64,000 bases of DNA from Paenimyroides aestuarii (GTDB lineage: Bacteria; Bacteroidota; Bacteroidia; Flavobacteriales; Flavobacteriaceae), in contig NZ_CP102382.1 in assembly GCF_024628805.1 (NCBI RefSeq), positions 1,116,001 to 1,180,000 of the forward strand, in the 5' to 3' direction. The number at the start of each line of letters is the position of its first letter. Within the stretch, counting starts at the first letter, position 1. Under the pieces are notes generated by a model. That model worked only from the letters and a program-made list of their open reading frames with translations. It did not search any database and was not told the origin of the DNA. A program made the position numbers and the translations under genes. Shown piece after piece: positions 36,015-44,837 of the stretch.

Positions 36015-36566
36015 ATGAAAAAGGGATTATTTTTACTATTACTAACCGTGATTGCAGTTGGTTGCAAATGCGAAGAAACATTAACTGTTTATTCTTTAAC
36101 TGAAGACGAAAAAGCTTTAGTACCTTACCAATTAAACCAAACTGTAAAGTGGATAGATCATAACAATAATATCCACAATGGATTATTATCAAAAATTACA
36201 GAAAATTTCGATGAAGGAGGAGGCAGAGGCGAGGATTGTAGCAGAGTCCAGTATAACCGATTAATTTCTTATATACAGTTTAATAATTTTAAGTATGAAA
36301 TTTTATTTGAAAAGAGAAACCCAACAGAGATTAACTTAGTTATACAAGAATATATTGATAATACAATAACAAGGTCTTTTATACGTGGTATAAAATTAGA
36401 TAGTTTTACCACCATAGAATTTAATGGAGAAGCATACGAAAATGCCGCATTGCTAAAGCAAAGTGTTTTAGATGGTGAAGCTTTCGGTCATTTGGTTTAC
36501 TCCAAAACCAACGGTATCGAATTTATATTGTTTGAAGACGGCACTTGGTACAAACGTGTAGAGTAA
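36015..36566 (+). CDS. Cassette lipoprotein, copy 2 (immunity-like, unknown)
   Basis: A 183-residue predicted lipoprotein with signal MKKGLFLLLLTVIAVGC, then KCEETLTVYSLTEDEKALVPYQ. Its last 22 residues and the 3' flank are the same as in copy 1; the centre is strongly diverged and includes a Gly/Glu-rich loop (FDEGGGRGEDC). Same spacing from its upstream gene tail as copy 1. Function unknown; see copy 1 for the immunity-protein idea. Confidence 0.65.
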   Translation: MKKGLFLLLLTVIAVGCKCEETLTVYSLTEDEKALVPYQLNQTVKWIDHNNNIHNGLLSKITENFDEGGGRGEDCSRVQYNRLISYIQFNNFKYEILFEKRNPTEINLVIQEYIDNTITRSFIRGIKLDSFTTIEFNGEAYENAALLKQSVLDGEAFGHLVYSKTNGIEFILFEDGTWYKRVE

Positions 36567-36576
36567 AAGCTTAAAC

Positions 36577-36609
36577 AACTCTGTCAAAGTTTTGAACTTT
36601 GACAGAGTT
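36577..36609. repeat. CAAAGTT-type palindrome, copy 2
   Basis: Same 15-bp arms AACTCTGTCAAAGTT and AACTTTGACAGAGTT with TTG between as at 35853-35885, and the same distance (10 bp) after the lipoprotein stop. Confidence 0.75.
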
Positions 36610-36620
36610 AAAAACATAAA

Positions 36621-36654
36621 CCAAAAAATCCCGAGCATTGCCCGGGATTTTTGG
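36621..36654. terminator. Bidirectional terminator
   Basis: AAAAATCCCG (36624-36633) and CGGGATTTTT (36643-36652), with inner GC/GC pairing and flanking CCA/TGG, between convergent genes. Confidence 0.8.
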
Positions 36655-36675
36655 TTTTATATAGTATTTATTCGG

Positions 36676-37425
36676 TTAAAAACGATAACCGATACCGATT
36701 GATGCGCGGATTCCAGCCCAAGGACCGTCTAGTTTTGCTTTGGCACCAGAATCGTTTACTTCGTAATCAAAATCAACCACCGGAATATCTAAATCGCTTA
36801 AAGATTTGCGAATAGCATCTTGCTCACTTTGATTCAACGATCTTTTACCTTCTAATGTTCCTTTTGCCGAACCAAAGTGTGGTCCCATGATCATCCAATC
36901 TAAATAAAAATCTTTGTACACGCGCCATTGTGCGCCAATAGCAAATCCGCCTGAAAAAGCTTTAACCTCTCCATTTACCATAATATTTTCTTCTTTACCT
37001 TCGTAATCATAGTTTACAGGTAAATCTACGTTATATTTTCCGTAGCGAACAAAAGGTGCAATATAAAAACCTTTGTATCCTTCTTTGCCTAAATAAAAAC
37101 GAATTTCAGGTGTTACAGAAAAACTAGAGATGCTTATTTGTTTTAATTGCGCACTTGTTGTTTGGTCATCTACAAACGATTCCACAGAGCTTGAAAAAGG
37201 CAATCCTTTAGAAGGCATCACATTTACTGTTGCACCCACTGTGGTTTTTGGAGTAATTAAACGTTCGTATTGTAAGGAAATATTTCCGGCAGTAAGCGCT
37301 AAAAGATTCAGCTTTACCATGTTTTTGTTTTCAATTTCTGGCTTTTGCTCTTCTACAGGCTGTTCTTGTGCCATGCCCAACTGTGCTGCAAAAAGAAACA
37401 CAGCTGCTAAGATTGTTTTTTTCAT
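36676..37425 (-). CDS. DUF3575-type outer-membrane beta-barrel protein
   Basis: A 249-residue protein: signal peptide (LGMAQ), then MVKLNLLALTAGNISLQYERLITPKTTVGATVNV, the DUF3575 opening, and a series of barrel strands (GFYIAPFVRYGKYNVDL, AFSGGFAIGAQWRVYKDFYLDWMIMGPHFG) ending GIGYRF with the terminal Phe used for outer-membrane insertion. Function unknown. It has a perfect -7 element just upstream. Confidence 0.78.
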   Translation of the reverse strand: MKKTILAAVFLFAAQLGMAQEQPVEEQKPEIENKNMVKLNLLALTAGNISLQYERLITPKTTVGATVNVMPSKGLPFSSSVESFVDDQTTSAQLKQISISSFSVTPEIRFYLGKEGYKGFYIAPFVRYGKYNVDLPVNYDYEGKEENIMVNGEVKAFSGGFAIGAQWRVYKDFYLDWMIMGPHFGSAKGTLEGKRSLNQSEQDAIRKSLSDLDIPVVDFDYEVNDSGAKAKLDGPWAGIRASIGIGYRF

Positions 37426-37442
37426 GTTTTCTAAAATTTTGG

Positions 37443-37450
37443 CAAAAGTA
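37443..37450 (-). promoter_or_regulatory. -7 promoter element of the DUF3575 gene
   Basis: On the minus strand TACTTTTG, an exact TAnnTTTG, 17 bp before the ATG at 37425. Confidence 0.5.
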
Positions 37451-37592
37451 CTTTTATTTTTTAGATATAGAAATATTTTTATTTCAATACCTGTTGATTT
37501 AAAGCGATTTACTATGTTTGTGCTATAAAAAAAAGATTCTTTTTTTCAGAAAAAAACACAACTGTTTTTGTTGCTTAATTCTTTTGCGAAAG

Positions 37593-38627
37593 TTATTCTT
37601 CTAAACTTAATTCGCCACAGATAGGTGTTTGAAAAGCTTTTGAAAATGCTGGTGCCGATAAATTTTGTGGCAGCAACACCATGAGTTTTGTAATAGCCGC
37701 TTCGGTAGTGATATCGTACCCCGAAATGACACCAATTTGTTTTAAAGCCGTTCCTGTTTCGTATTTGCCCATATCCACACTACCACCCCAACATTGCGTT
37801 ACATTTACAATTTTAATGCCGCGCTGAATGGCTTTTTGCAAGCAATTAATAAACCAAAACGGTGTGGGTGCATTTCCAGAACCAAAGGTTTCTAACACAA
37901 TTGCTTTTAAATGAGGAATGTTTAAAACAGCTTCTAAAACACTTTGAGTGATGCCTGGAAAAATTTTAAGGATAAAAACATCGTCATTTAATTCTTTTTG
38001 AATCGTTAATTGGTTCGATTCGTAAAAATCGTCTAATAAATGTTCATTGACTTTTAAATGAACGCCACTTTCTGCCAAATGCGGTAAATTGGGCGATGTA
38101 AAGGCATTGAAATGTTCGGCTGAAATTTTGGTGGTTCTGTTTCCGCGATACAGCTTGTATTCAAAATACAAACCAACTTCTTTTATAACAGGAATTTTAT
38201 CTTGATGCAGCGAAGCAATTTGTATGGCGGTAATTAAATTCTCTTTGGCATCGGTACGCAAATCGCCAATGGGCAGTTGCGACCCAGTTAATATCACTGG
38301 TTTTGAAAGGTTTCTCAGCATAAAACTCAATGCCGATGCGGTATATGACATGGTATCTGATCCATGCAAAACCACAAAACCATCAAAATCTTGGTAGTTT
38401 TTTTCAATAACCTCAGCAATGGTGATCCAATGCTCGGGGTTCATGTCTGAAGAATCAATCGGATCTTCAAACGAATAGGTATCAATGGTGCAATCTAATA
38501 ACTGTAATTCGGGAATGCGTTCTAAAAGCTGGTTAAAATTAAAAGCTTTTAAAGCACCGGTTTCAAAATCTTTTACCATACCAATGGTTCCGCCCGTATA
38601 AATTAAAAGAATGGCTTGTTTATGCAT
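37593..38627 (-). CDS. ansA: Type I L-asparaginase
   Basis: A 344-residue cytoplasmic asparaginase that hydrolyses asparagine to aspartate and ammonia. The catalytic motifs are TGGTIGM (10-16) and LHGSDTMSYTASAL (near 88-101). No signal peptide, so it is the cytoplasmic type I. The ATG at 38627 overlaps the acyltransferase stop by 8 bp; the two form one operon. Confidence 0.88.
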   Translation of the reverse strand: MHKQAILLIYTGGTIGMVKDFETGALKAFNFNQLLERIPELQLLDCTIDTYSFEDPIDSSDMNPEHWITIAEVIEKNYQDFDGFVVLHGSDTMSYTASALSFMLRNLSKPVILTGSQLPIGDLRTDAKENLITAIQIASLHQDKIPVIKEVGLYFEYKLYRGNRTTKISAEHFNAFTSPNLPHLAESGVHLKVNEHLLDDFYESNQLTIQKELNDDVFILKIFPGITQSVLEAVLNIPHLKAIVLETFGSGNAPTPFWFINCLQKAIQRGIKIVNVTQCWGGSVDMGKYETGTALKQIGVISGYDITTEAAITKLMVLLPQNLSAPAFSKAFQTPICGELSLEE

Positions 38628-39753
38628 GGCTTAGTTTTAATTTGTTTACAACAGGGTTGGCATACATTTCTAAAAAAGTATCTACCATTGGTTCGTTGCA
38701 TTTATCAACTTTAAGCTCTAGGCGACGCAAAAAAAGTTGTTTTTCTTTTTCGGTATATTCGTTTGCAAAACGGTTGGTATCGTTCAATAAATCATAAGCA
38801 ATATAATTAGTGGGCCACAATTTATAGTTGGCAATAATTTGCTCGTCGATTACTTTCGATAACATTTGGATTTGCTTGTTCACGTTGGTTGTTTCGTTTT
38901 TAATAACGTCTAAATCCGTATCTAACACATCGCCAATATGCAGATGGATACGTTTTTTTTGCCCCACAACGCCACTCATTAAATTTAAAAAATCTTCGTT
39001 TTTGTCTTTAATATACAATTCGTCTGCCATTTTTGCCATTAGTTGCGGCATTTTTAGCTTATCGGTAGGGTCGTATTCATAAGAAATAGAAACGGGAACA
39101 ATACGCAATTTTTTAAAGTAATCCATCATCGATTCCTCATTACACGCCATTCCAATCATTTTTAAAACGCCTTGATGGGTGGCATCGTTGCCGTCTTTGG
39201 TGCGGCCTTCGCGCTGTGCAATCCAAACCGAGCGGTTGTCTTCTTTGAGCAAATGATACATATATTCCGACAACAACTTGCTGCTTTCTAACAGTTCTCG
39301 AGGCGAAAGTCCGCGTTTTACGATAAAATTGCGGTTTAGTTTTGCTAAATCCATAAACAACTGCTTCTGAACCAAATTATCGCCAACTGCCGAACCTGTC
39401 ATGATTTTTCCGTGTTCCATTAACAAAATATTTAAGAAACTGGTGTCAAGCAAAATGTCGCGGTGGTTGGATATAAAAAGATACGATGTGTGGTCGTCTA
39501 GCTTATCAAACCCCGAACTTGAAAGTCCTTCAGAGGTGTTTTTTAAAACTTGCTGCAAGGTATGATAAATGATTTTCGACTGAAAATCGCGAATGCTGTG
39601 TATGTTGTTTAACAGGTTTTGAACCTGTTCTTCTGAATATTCTGGAAATGTATAATCTATCAACGATTTTAGCATCGGATGATGGGCGATATTTTGAAGC
39701 ACTTTTTGCACTTCCTCATCGTGGTAAAAACGTATCGAATCGAATTTAGACAT
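38620..39753 (-). CDS. PlsC/PlsB-like glycerophospholipid acyltransferase (variant HX5D motif)
   Basis: A 377-residue membrane-associated protein with acyltransferase blocks: SNHRDILLD (residues 96-103), FIVKRG (about 149-154) and REGRTKDG (about 186-193). These transfer acyl groups to glycerol-3-phosphate or lysophosphatidate. In the first block the His and distal Asp are separated by five residues (H97, D103) rather than the usual four; Asp 99 is also near. This form seems typical of a Bacteroidota subfamily. It is 43 bp downstream of tatD with its own -7 element. Confidence 0.75.
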   Translation of the reverse strand: MSKFDSIRFYHDEEVQKVLQNIAHHPMLKSLIDYTFPEYSEEQVQNLLNNIHSIRDFQSKIIYHTLQQVLKNTSEGLSSSGFDKLDDHTSYLFISNHRDILLDTSFLNILLMEHGKIMTGSAVGDNLVQKQLFMDLAKLNRNFIVKRGLSPRELLESSKLLSEYMYHLLKEDNRSVWIAQREGRTKDGNDATHQGVLKMIGMACNEESMMDYFKKLRIVPVSISYEYDPTDKLKMPQLMAKMADELYIKDKNEDFLNLMSGVVGQKKRIHLHIGDVLDTDLDVIKNETTNVNKQIQMLSKVIDEQIIANYKLWPTNYIAYDLLNDTNRFANEYTEKEKQLFLRRLELKVDKCNEPMVDTFLEMYANPVVNKLKLSHA

Positions 39754-39780
39754 AGTTTGAATTTATTTTCGTAACTGAAA

Positions 39781-39788
39781 CAAATATA
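39781..39788 (-). promoter_or_regulatory. -7 promoter element of the acyltransferase gene
   Basis: On the minus strand TATATTTG, an exact TAnnTTTG, between the tatD stop and the ATG at 39753. Confidence 0.5.
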
Positions 39789-39796
39789 CTTCCAAT

Positions 39797-40567
39797 TTAC
39801 AATTTAAAAATGTTTAATGCGTTTTTTGTTGTTTGATTTGCAATTTCTTCTACTGATAGATTGTAAATAGCTGCTAATTTTTGGGCAACCAATGCCACAT
39901 AGCTGCTTTCGTTGCGCTTGCCGCGATAGGGTGCCGGTGCTAAATAAGGCGAATCGGTTTCTAAAACGATATGTTCTAGCGGAATTTGATTTAAATATTG
40001 ATCTATTTTTCCGTTTTTAAAAGTTGCAACGCCACCAATTCCCAGTTTCATGTTCAAATTTAAGGCGCGTTCTGCTTGTTTAAAATCGCCCGTAAAACAA
40101 TGGAAAATTCCAAATAAATCGTTGCTTTTCTCTTGATCTAATACTTCAAAAACTTCATCAAACGCATCACGACAATGGATATTTATTGGCAAACTGAGCT
40201 TCTTTGCCCACTGAATTTGGGTTTGAAAAGCCTGTTGCTGAATTTTTAGGGTAGATTGATCCCAATATAGATCCACACCAATTTCGCCCACGGCAACATA
40301 GGTTCCTTTTGCTAATTCTTGTTCAACAAAAGCCAATTCTTCTTCAAAAGTTTCAGGTTTTACGTAGCAGGGATGCAAGCCCATCATTAAATGAACGTTT
40401 TGCGGATATTGCTGTTGTATTTGTTGCATACCATTATAATAAGAAGCATCGATCGCCGGAACAAAAAAATGTTTTACACCAGCTGCAAGTGCGCGTTCCA
40501 TCATTTCGGTGCGGTCGTTTTCAAATTCTTCACTATACAAATGGGTGTGTGTATCAATTAAAATCAT
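39797..40567 (-). CDS. tatD: TatD-family metal-dependent hydrolase (DNase)
   Basis: A 256-residue TIM-barrel hydrolase. Metal ligands: DTHTHLY at the N-terminus, GEIGVDLYWD, INIHCRDAFDEV, GIFHCFTGD, and LETDSPYLAP. TatD enzymes are 3'-5' exonuclease/deoxyribonucleases in DNA repair. The ATG at 40567 is chosen; an upstream GTG at 40597 would add ten basic residues before the conserved MILIDTHTH start. Confidence 0.88.
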   Translation of the reverse strand: MILIDTHTHLYSEEFENDRTEMMERALAAGVKHFFVPAIDASYYNGMQQIQQQYPQNVHLMMGLHPCYVKPETFEEELAFVEQELAKGTYVAVGEIGVDLYWDQSTLKIQQQAFQTQIQWAKKLSLPINIHCRDAFDEVFEVLDQEKSNDLFGIFHCFTGDFKQAERALNLNMKLGIGGVATFKNGKIDQYLNQIPLEHIVLETDSPYLAPAPYRGKRNESSYVALVAQKLAAIYNLSVEEIANQTTKNALNIFKL

Positions 40568-40701
40568 TTTGTATTTTTTAATTTTCTTTCTTACCACAAA
40601 GAATGCCTAGATTTTTCTAACTAAACTATCACTGTTTTAGATAAATTCTATGTGGTTAAATTATATCTACCTATTTTTGCTTTTCAACAGATATTAAATT
40701 A

Positions 40702-41139
40702 ATGAACGATCTTGTAACTGTATTAGAACAGCAAAATTATTTTAGCATTCCGTTTCGCATTCGCAAATCCAATCACTTGTATGTTCAAGCAAAAATAAAC
40801 CGCATTAAAGGCTTGTTTTTGATTGATACAGGTGCATCGAACACGTGTATCGATTCCAACGAAAAAGATTTTTTTAAGTTGTTGTCAAAAGCACATAAAG
40901 CCAAGGCTTCGGGTGCGGGCTCAAACGATATGCATGCCGAAATTTCTACCAACAACACCATACAATTAGGCAAATGGAAAAAAAACGGCATCGACTTAAT
41001 TTTGCTGGATCTTACGCATGTAAATTTTGCTTTAACCCAATACAAATTGCCCAAAGTGCACGGAATTATTGGCAGCGATTTGCTTAAAAGCACCGGAGCC
41101 ATTATTCATTATCCCGAACAATTACTTTTTATTAAGTGA
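40702..41139 (+). CDS. Retropepsin-like (clan AA) aspartic protease
   Basis: A 145-residue single-domain aspartic protease. It has the catalytic triad DTGAS (42-46) with preceding hydrophobic strand GLFLI, and the second hydrophobic-GG-like motif HGIIGSDLL near residue 121. One such domain needs to dimerise to make an active site. No signal peptide or membrane segment. It overlaps the convergent DUF3109 gene by 18 bp at the 3' ends. Confidence 0.75.
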   Translation: MNDLVTVLEQQNYFSIPFRIRKSNHLYVQAKINRIKGLFLIDTGASNTCIDSNEKDFFKLLSKAHKAKASGAGSNDMHAEISTNNTIQLGKWKKNGIDLILLDLTHVNFALTQYKLPKVHGIIGSDLLKSTGAIIHYPEQLLFIK

Positions 41140-41706
41140 TTGTTTTTGCCATTCGGTAGCAACGGTTTCTAATTCGGCATACCAGCTTTCGCCATATTTA
41201 CGGATTAGAGGTTCTTTTAAAAATTTATAAACAGGCACCTCTAATTCTTTACCCAATGCGCAAGCATCGTCGCAAATATGCCAACGATTGTAATTTACTG
41301 CTGAAAACTGTGAATATTCTTTAATACGAATAGGGTATAAATGACACGAAATGGGTTTTTTCCATGTAATCAATCCTTCGTTATAAGCCTGTTCAATGCC
41401 ACACAAAGCGGTTTTTCCATCAAAAATCACATAAGCACACTCTTTATTGTCAATGAGCGGGGTTTCCAAATCGCCATCCTCGCCTACTATCCAGGTACCT
41501 TTTTCCTCTATTACTGCAATACCTTTTGCACGCAGATAAGGTTTAATAACAGGGTATATTTCCTCTAAAATAGCTGTTTCGTCTTTATCTAAAGGGGCAC
41601 CTGCATCGCCATCCACACAACATTGTCCTTTACAAGCTGTTAGGTTACAAACAAATTCTTTTTCAAGAACATCGTCTGATACTATTGTTTTTCCAATCTG
41701 AAACAT
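41122..41706 (-). CDS. DUF3109 Cys-rich protein
   Basis: A 194-residue soluble protein with a conserved Cys cluster, [11 protein letters not shown] (Cys 20, 25, 29, 30), and later Cys residues (ECAYV, LCGIEQ, SCHLYP, HICDDAC), matching the DUF3109 family (related in pattern to the zinc/iron-binding YkgJ family). Likely metal or Fe-S binding; function unknown. Overlaps the aspartic protease gene tail to tail. Confidence 0.82.
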   Translation of the reverse strand: MFQIGKTIVSDDVLEKEFVCNLTACKGQCCVDGDAGAPLDKDETAILEEIYPVIKPYLRAKGIAVIEEKGTWIVGEDGDLETPLIDNKECAYVIFDGKTALCGIEQAYNEGLITWKKPISCHLYPIRIKEYSQFSAVNYNRWHICDDACALGKELEVPVYKFLKEPLIRKYGESWYAELETVATEWQKQSLNKK

Positions 41707-41727
41707 AAATCAATTCATTTGCAAGTG

Positions 41728-41735
41728 CAAAGTTA
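41728..41735 (-). promoter_or_regulatory. -7 promoter element of the DUF3109 gene
   Basis: On the minus strand TAACTTTG, an exact TAnnTTTG, 21 bp before the ATG at 41706. Confidence 0.5.
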
Positions 41736-41796
41736 CAATTATTTAATAGTTTCTAGATGTTACCAAAAAGGTAAAAATTATCATTTGAAACATTCG

Positions 41797-41825
41797 TTGT
41801 TTTTGGTTGATAATAAATACCTTTG
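41797..41825 (+). promoter_or_regulatory. Promoter of the marC gene
   Basis: TTG at 41797-41799, 18-bp spacer, and exact -7 element TACCTTTG (41818-41825), 18 bp before the ATG at 41844. Confidence 0.6.
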
Positions 41826-41843
41826 CAAAAAATTGAAAAGGCT

Positions 41844-42419
41844 ATGGAAATTAATTTTAAAGAGATTTTTACTGCAGGTATGATTATTTTTGCAGTGATT
41901 GATATTTTGGGGTCTATCCCGATTATTGTGGATCTGCGTTCGCGTGTAGGAAAGATTCAATCCGAAAAAGCATCTATTGTGGCTGCTTGTATCATGATTG
42001 CCTTTTTGTTTGTGGGAGAAAGCATTTTAACATTAATAGGAATTGATGTAAATTCGTTTGCTGTTGCCGGTGCTTTTGTTTTGTTTTTTCTTGCCTTAGA
42101 AATGATTTTGGGCATACGATTGTACCGCGATGAAGAGCCAAAAACAGCCTCTATCGTTCCATTGGCATTTCCTTTAATTGCCGGCCCAGGAATCATGACC
42201 ACTCTTTTGGCGTTGCGTGCTGAATATCAAACAATAAACATTGTATTTGCGGTGGTGTTAAACATAATTGTGGTCTATGTGGTTTTGAAGCTTTCCGGAC
42301 AAATAGAGCGGTTGATTGGCGCAAATGGTTTAGGAGTAATTCGCAAAGTATTTGGGGTGGTTTTATTGGCAATTGCTGTTAAATTATTCGCTACTAATGT
42401 TAAAGGCTTGTTTATCTAA
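41844..42419 (+). CDS. marC: MarC-family membrane protein (NAAT)
   Basis: A 191-residue integral membrane protein with six hydrophobic helices; motifs FAVIDILGSIPIIVDLR and FPLIAGPGIMTTLLALRAEY are the two repeats of the MarC family. Transport function in bacteria is unproven. The ATG at 41844 was chosen over an upstream TTG that lies inside the -7 element. Confidence 0.82.
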   Translation: MEINFKEIFTAGMIIFAVIDILGSIPIIVDLRSRVGKIQSEKASIVAACIMIAFLFVGESILTLIGIDVNSFAVAGAFVLFFLALEMILGIRLYRDEEPKTASIVPLAFPLIAGPGIMTTLLALRAEYQTINIVFAVVLNIIVVYVVLKLSGQIERLIGANGLGVIRKVFGVVLLAIAVKLFATNVKGLFI

Positions 42420-42466
42420 TTAATTATTTTGTACTTTCGTTTTCTATTCAACAAAATAAATCAATA

Positions 42467-42661
42467 ATGAAATACGTTACATACATAGTTATAGCTATTG
42501 CTATTGCTTTGATTGTATTAAACATTACAAAATTAGATTTTAACAACTTGTTTCAAGGCGAAAGTGTTGTTGCATTAATTTGTATTATTGCCATTTTGTG
42601 TGCGGTAATTTTGCTGCTTATTTTTAATACTTCGAAGGCAATCGACAACAAAAACAAATAA
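42467..42661 (+). CDS. Small two-helix membrane protein
   Basis: A 64-residue protein with two hydrophobic helices (about 5-21 and 34-54) joined by a short polar loop. It lies 1 bp before the oxidoreductase gene and is co-transcribed with it. Family unknown. TACTTTCG at about 42431-42438 is a 7-of-8 match to the -7 element. Confidence 0.6.
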   Translation: MKYVTYIVIAIAIALIVLNITKLDFNNLFQGESVVALICIIAILCAVILLLIFNTSKAIDNKNK

Positions 42662-42662
42662 A

Positions 42663-43277
42663 ATGTTTGACTGTTTAATAATTGGCGGCGGCGTTTCGGG
42701 GGTTTCGTGTGCCTTGGTTTTAGGTTCTGCCCGTAAGAAAGCGTTTGTGGCCGATAAAAAAATAGGCATTATTGCACATCAAAAATCATCAATGTTGCAA
42801 GATGCTTTGTTCAACAATGCGTATGGACTTGCCCCAGGAACTTTAGGGAGCGATTTACTACACCAAACTTTAAATAACTTAAGCTTTTTGTACCCCGAAA
42901 TTGTGCAAATTGGCAATGAAAAAGTGGTTTCCATTATAAAACAAGGCGCTCATTTTTTGGTTACTACCAATGAAAATATCTATGAAACCAAACTTATAGT
43001 GGTAGCAATTAACTCTAGCAATCCTTTCACAATTGATGGATTTCTGCAAAATTATGTGATTTCTCATCAAAAATCCTTACCACAAAAAAACCGTTTACAA
43101 TTGCAAAATACCGACCATTTAGTAATGGAAAATGTATATGTTGCCGGCACCTTGGCAGGTCATCGCAGCCAACTCGCAATTGCTGCCGGAAGTGGTGCCG
43201 CAGTTGCAACCGATATTCTAACCCTCTGGAACAACGGCGTTGAAACACATGCGCATGATAGTGTGAAAAAAGCATAA
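42663..43277 (+). CDS. Short FAD/NAD(P)-dependent oxidoreductase
   Basis: A 204-residue protein of the thioredoxin-reductase-like fold: N-terminal dinucleotide site LIIGGGVSGVSCALVLG (residues 5-21) and C-terminal FAD-contact segment ENVYVAGTLAGHRSQLAIAAGSGAAVATDIL. It lacks the NADPH-binding insertion and the redox CxxC of true thioredoxin reductases (about 310 residues). Substrate unknown. Confidence 0.72.
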   Translation: MFDCLIIGGGVSGVSCALVLGSARKKAFVADKKIGIIAHQKSSMLQDALFNNAYGLAPGTLGSDLLHQTLNNLSFLYPEIVQIGNEKVVSIIKQGAHFLVTTNENIYETKLIVVAINSSNPFTIDGFLQNYVISHQKSLPQKNRLQLQNTDHLVMENVYVAGTLAGHRSQLAIAAGSGAAVATDILTLWNNGVETHAHDSVKKA

Positions 43278-43291
43278 CTAATACAATGCAC

Positions 43292-43318
43292 AAGCTGTCT
43301 TTTTAAAGGCAGCTTTTT
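43292..43318 (+). terminator. Rho-independent terminator
   Basis: AAGCTGTCTTT (43292-43302) and AAAGGCAGCTT (43305-43315) with one G-U pair, then TTT. Ends the oxidoreductase transcript. Confidence 0.75.
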
Positions 43319-43356
43319 GTTTTACAATAAATTAACCAATGTATGATACAATTTAC

Positions 43357-43364
43357 TAAATTTG
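43357..43364 (+). promoter_or_regulatory. -7 promoter element of yicC-gmk-nadD
   Basis: TAAATTTG, exact TAnnTTTG, 20 bp before the yicC ATG. No -33 element identified. Confidence 0.5.
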
Positions 43365-43384
43365 CACCTTTATTATAATTCGGT

Positions 43385-44245
43385 ATGATTTATTCAATGA
43401 CAGGTTTTGGTAAAGCATCGGTGCAATTGCCATTAAAGAAAATTACGGTAGAAATTAAATCATTAAATTCCAAGAATTTAGATTTAAACGTGCGTTTGCC
43501 TCAACCTTATAGAGAAAAAGAGTTAGAAATTCGCAATCAAATAGCACAACAATTAGAACGTGGCAAGGTAGAATGTTCGGTTTATATCGAAGTTACCGGT
43601 GAAGAAACATCGTCCACTATAAATGCGCCTATTGTAAAAGCATATATTGCCCAAATGAAAAGCATTATTCCTGATGCAGATGCAACCGAATTAATGAAAA
43701 TGGCCGTTCGTATGCCCGATGCCTTAAAAGTAGAACGCTGCGAATTGGATGAACAAGAGTGGAAAGAAATTGAAAAAGTGTTGCACCAAGCCATAAAAAA
43801 CATCAACGAATTTCGCCAACAAGAAGGAGAAAAGTTAGGAAACGATTTTGCGCAACGAATAGAAAATATTAGAACTGCGATGCATGAGGTGGCATCGTAT
43901 GAAGAAGAGCGCATCACCAACGTGAAAGAACGTTTGCAACAAAATTTAAAAGAATTAGAAGTAGCTGTTGATGAAAGCCGTTACGCACAAGAAATCATCT
44001 ATTATATTGAAAAGTTAGATATTAACGAAGAAAAAGTGCGTTTAACCAATCATTTAGATTATTTTGTAGAAACCATGAATGCCAAAGAGCATGCCGGACG
44101 AAAATTAGGCTTTATTGCTCAAGAAATGGGGCGCGAAATCAATACCATGGGATCCAAATCAAATCATGCCGAAATGCAAAAATTGGTAGTGAAAATGAAA
44201 GACGAATTAGAAAAAATCAAAGAACAGGTTTTAAACATTCTTTAA
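43385..44245 (+). CDS. yicC: YicC/YloC-family endoribonuclease
   Basis: A 286-residue protein with the family start MIYSMTGFGKASV and end AGRKLGFIAQEMGREINTMGSKSN, which hold the conserved charged residues. YicC-type proteins are RNases involved in RNA turnover. It is the first gene of an operon with gmk (10 bp) and nadD, a common linkage. Confidence 0.88.
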   Translation: MIYSMTGFGKASVQLPLKKITVEIKSLNSKNLDLNVRLPQPYREKELEIRNQIAQQLERGKVECSVYIEVTGEETSSTINAPIVKAYIAQMKSIIPDADATELMKMAVRMPDALKVERCELDEQEWKEIEKVLHQAIKNINEFRQQEGEKLGNDFAQRIENIRTAMHEVASYEEERITNVKERLQQNLKELEVAVDESRYAQEIIYYIEKLDINEEKVRLTNHLDYFVETMNAKEHAGRKLGFIAQEMGREINTMGSKSNHAEMQKLVVKMKDELEKIKEQVLNIL

Positions 44246-44255
44246 AAACGTATAA

Positions 44256-44834
44256 ATGACTGCACAACAAGGAAAATTGATTGTTTTTTCGGCACCATCT
44301 GGTTCTGGTAAAACAACCATTGTAAAACATTTGCTTACACAACCTCAATTGCATTTAGATTTTTCTATATCGGCAACCTCTCGTTATATGCGCAATGGCG
44401 AGATAAACGGTAAAGATTATTACTTTATTTCGGCCGAAGATTTTCAACAAAAAATCAAAGAAAATGCTTTTGTTGAATTTGAAGAAGTATATAAAGATAA
44501 CTATTACGGCACGCTAAAAACAGAAATTGAACGTATTTGGGCAGAAGGCAAACACGTTATTTTTGATATTGATGTGGTGGGTGGTTTAAACATTAAACAG
44601 CAATACCCCAACCAAACATTAGCAGTTTTTGTAAGTCCGCCATCAGTCGAAGAATTGGAACGCCGTTTGCGTTTTCGCCAAACCGAAACCGATGAAAAAA
44701 TTGCCATGCGATTAGAAAAAGCCGAACGAGAAATTTCTCGTGCGCCCGAATTCGACGTTATTTTAAAAAATCACGACCTAGAAACAGCAAAAAAAGAAGC
44801 TTGCCAGTTGGTTTTAAACTTCATAAATAAGTAA
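44256..44834 (+). CDS. gmk: Guanylate kinase
   Basis: A 192-residue enzyme that turns GMP plus ATP into GDP. P-loop APSGSGKT (13-20), GMP-binding SRYMRNGEINGKDYYFIS and EVYKDNYYGTL are all present. Essential nucleotide metabolism. Confidence 0.93.
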   Translation: MTAQQGKLIVFSAPSGSGKTTIVKHLLTQPQLHLDFSISATSRYMRNGEINGKDYYFISAEDFQQKIKENAFVEFEEVYKDNYYGTLKTEIERIWAEGKHVIFDIDVVGGLNIKQQYPNQTLAVFVSPPSVEELERRLRFRQTETDEKIAMRLEKAEREISRAPEFDVILKNHDLETAKKEACQLVLNFINK

Positions 44835-44837
44835 AAA

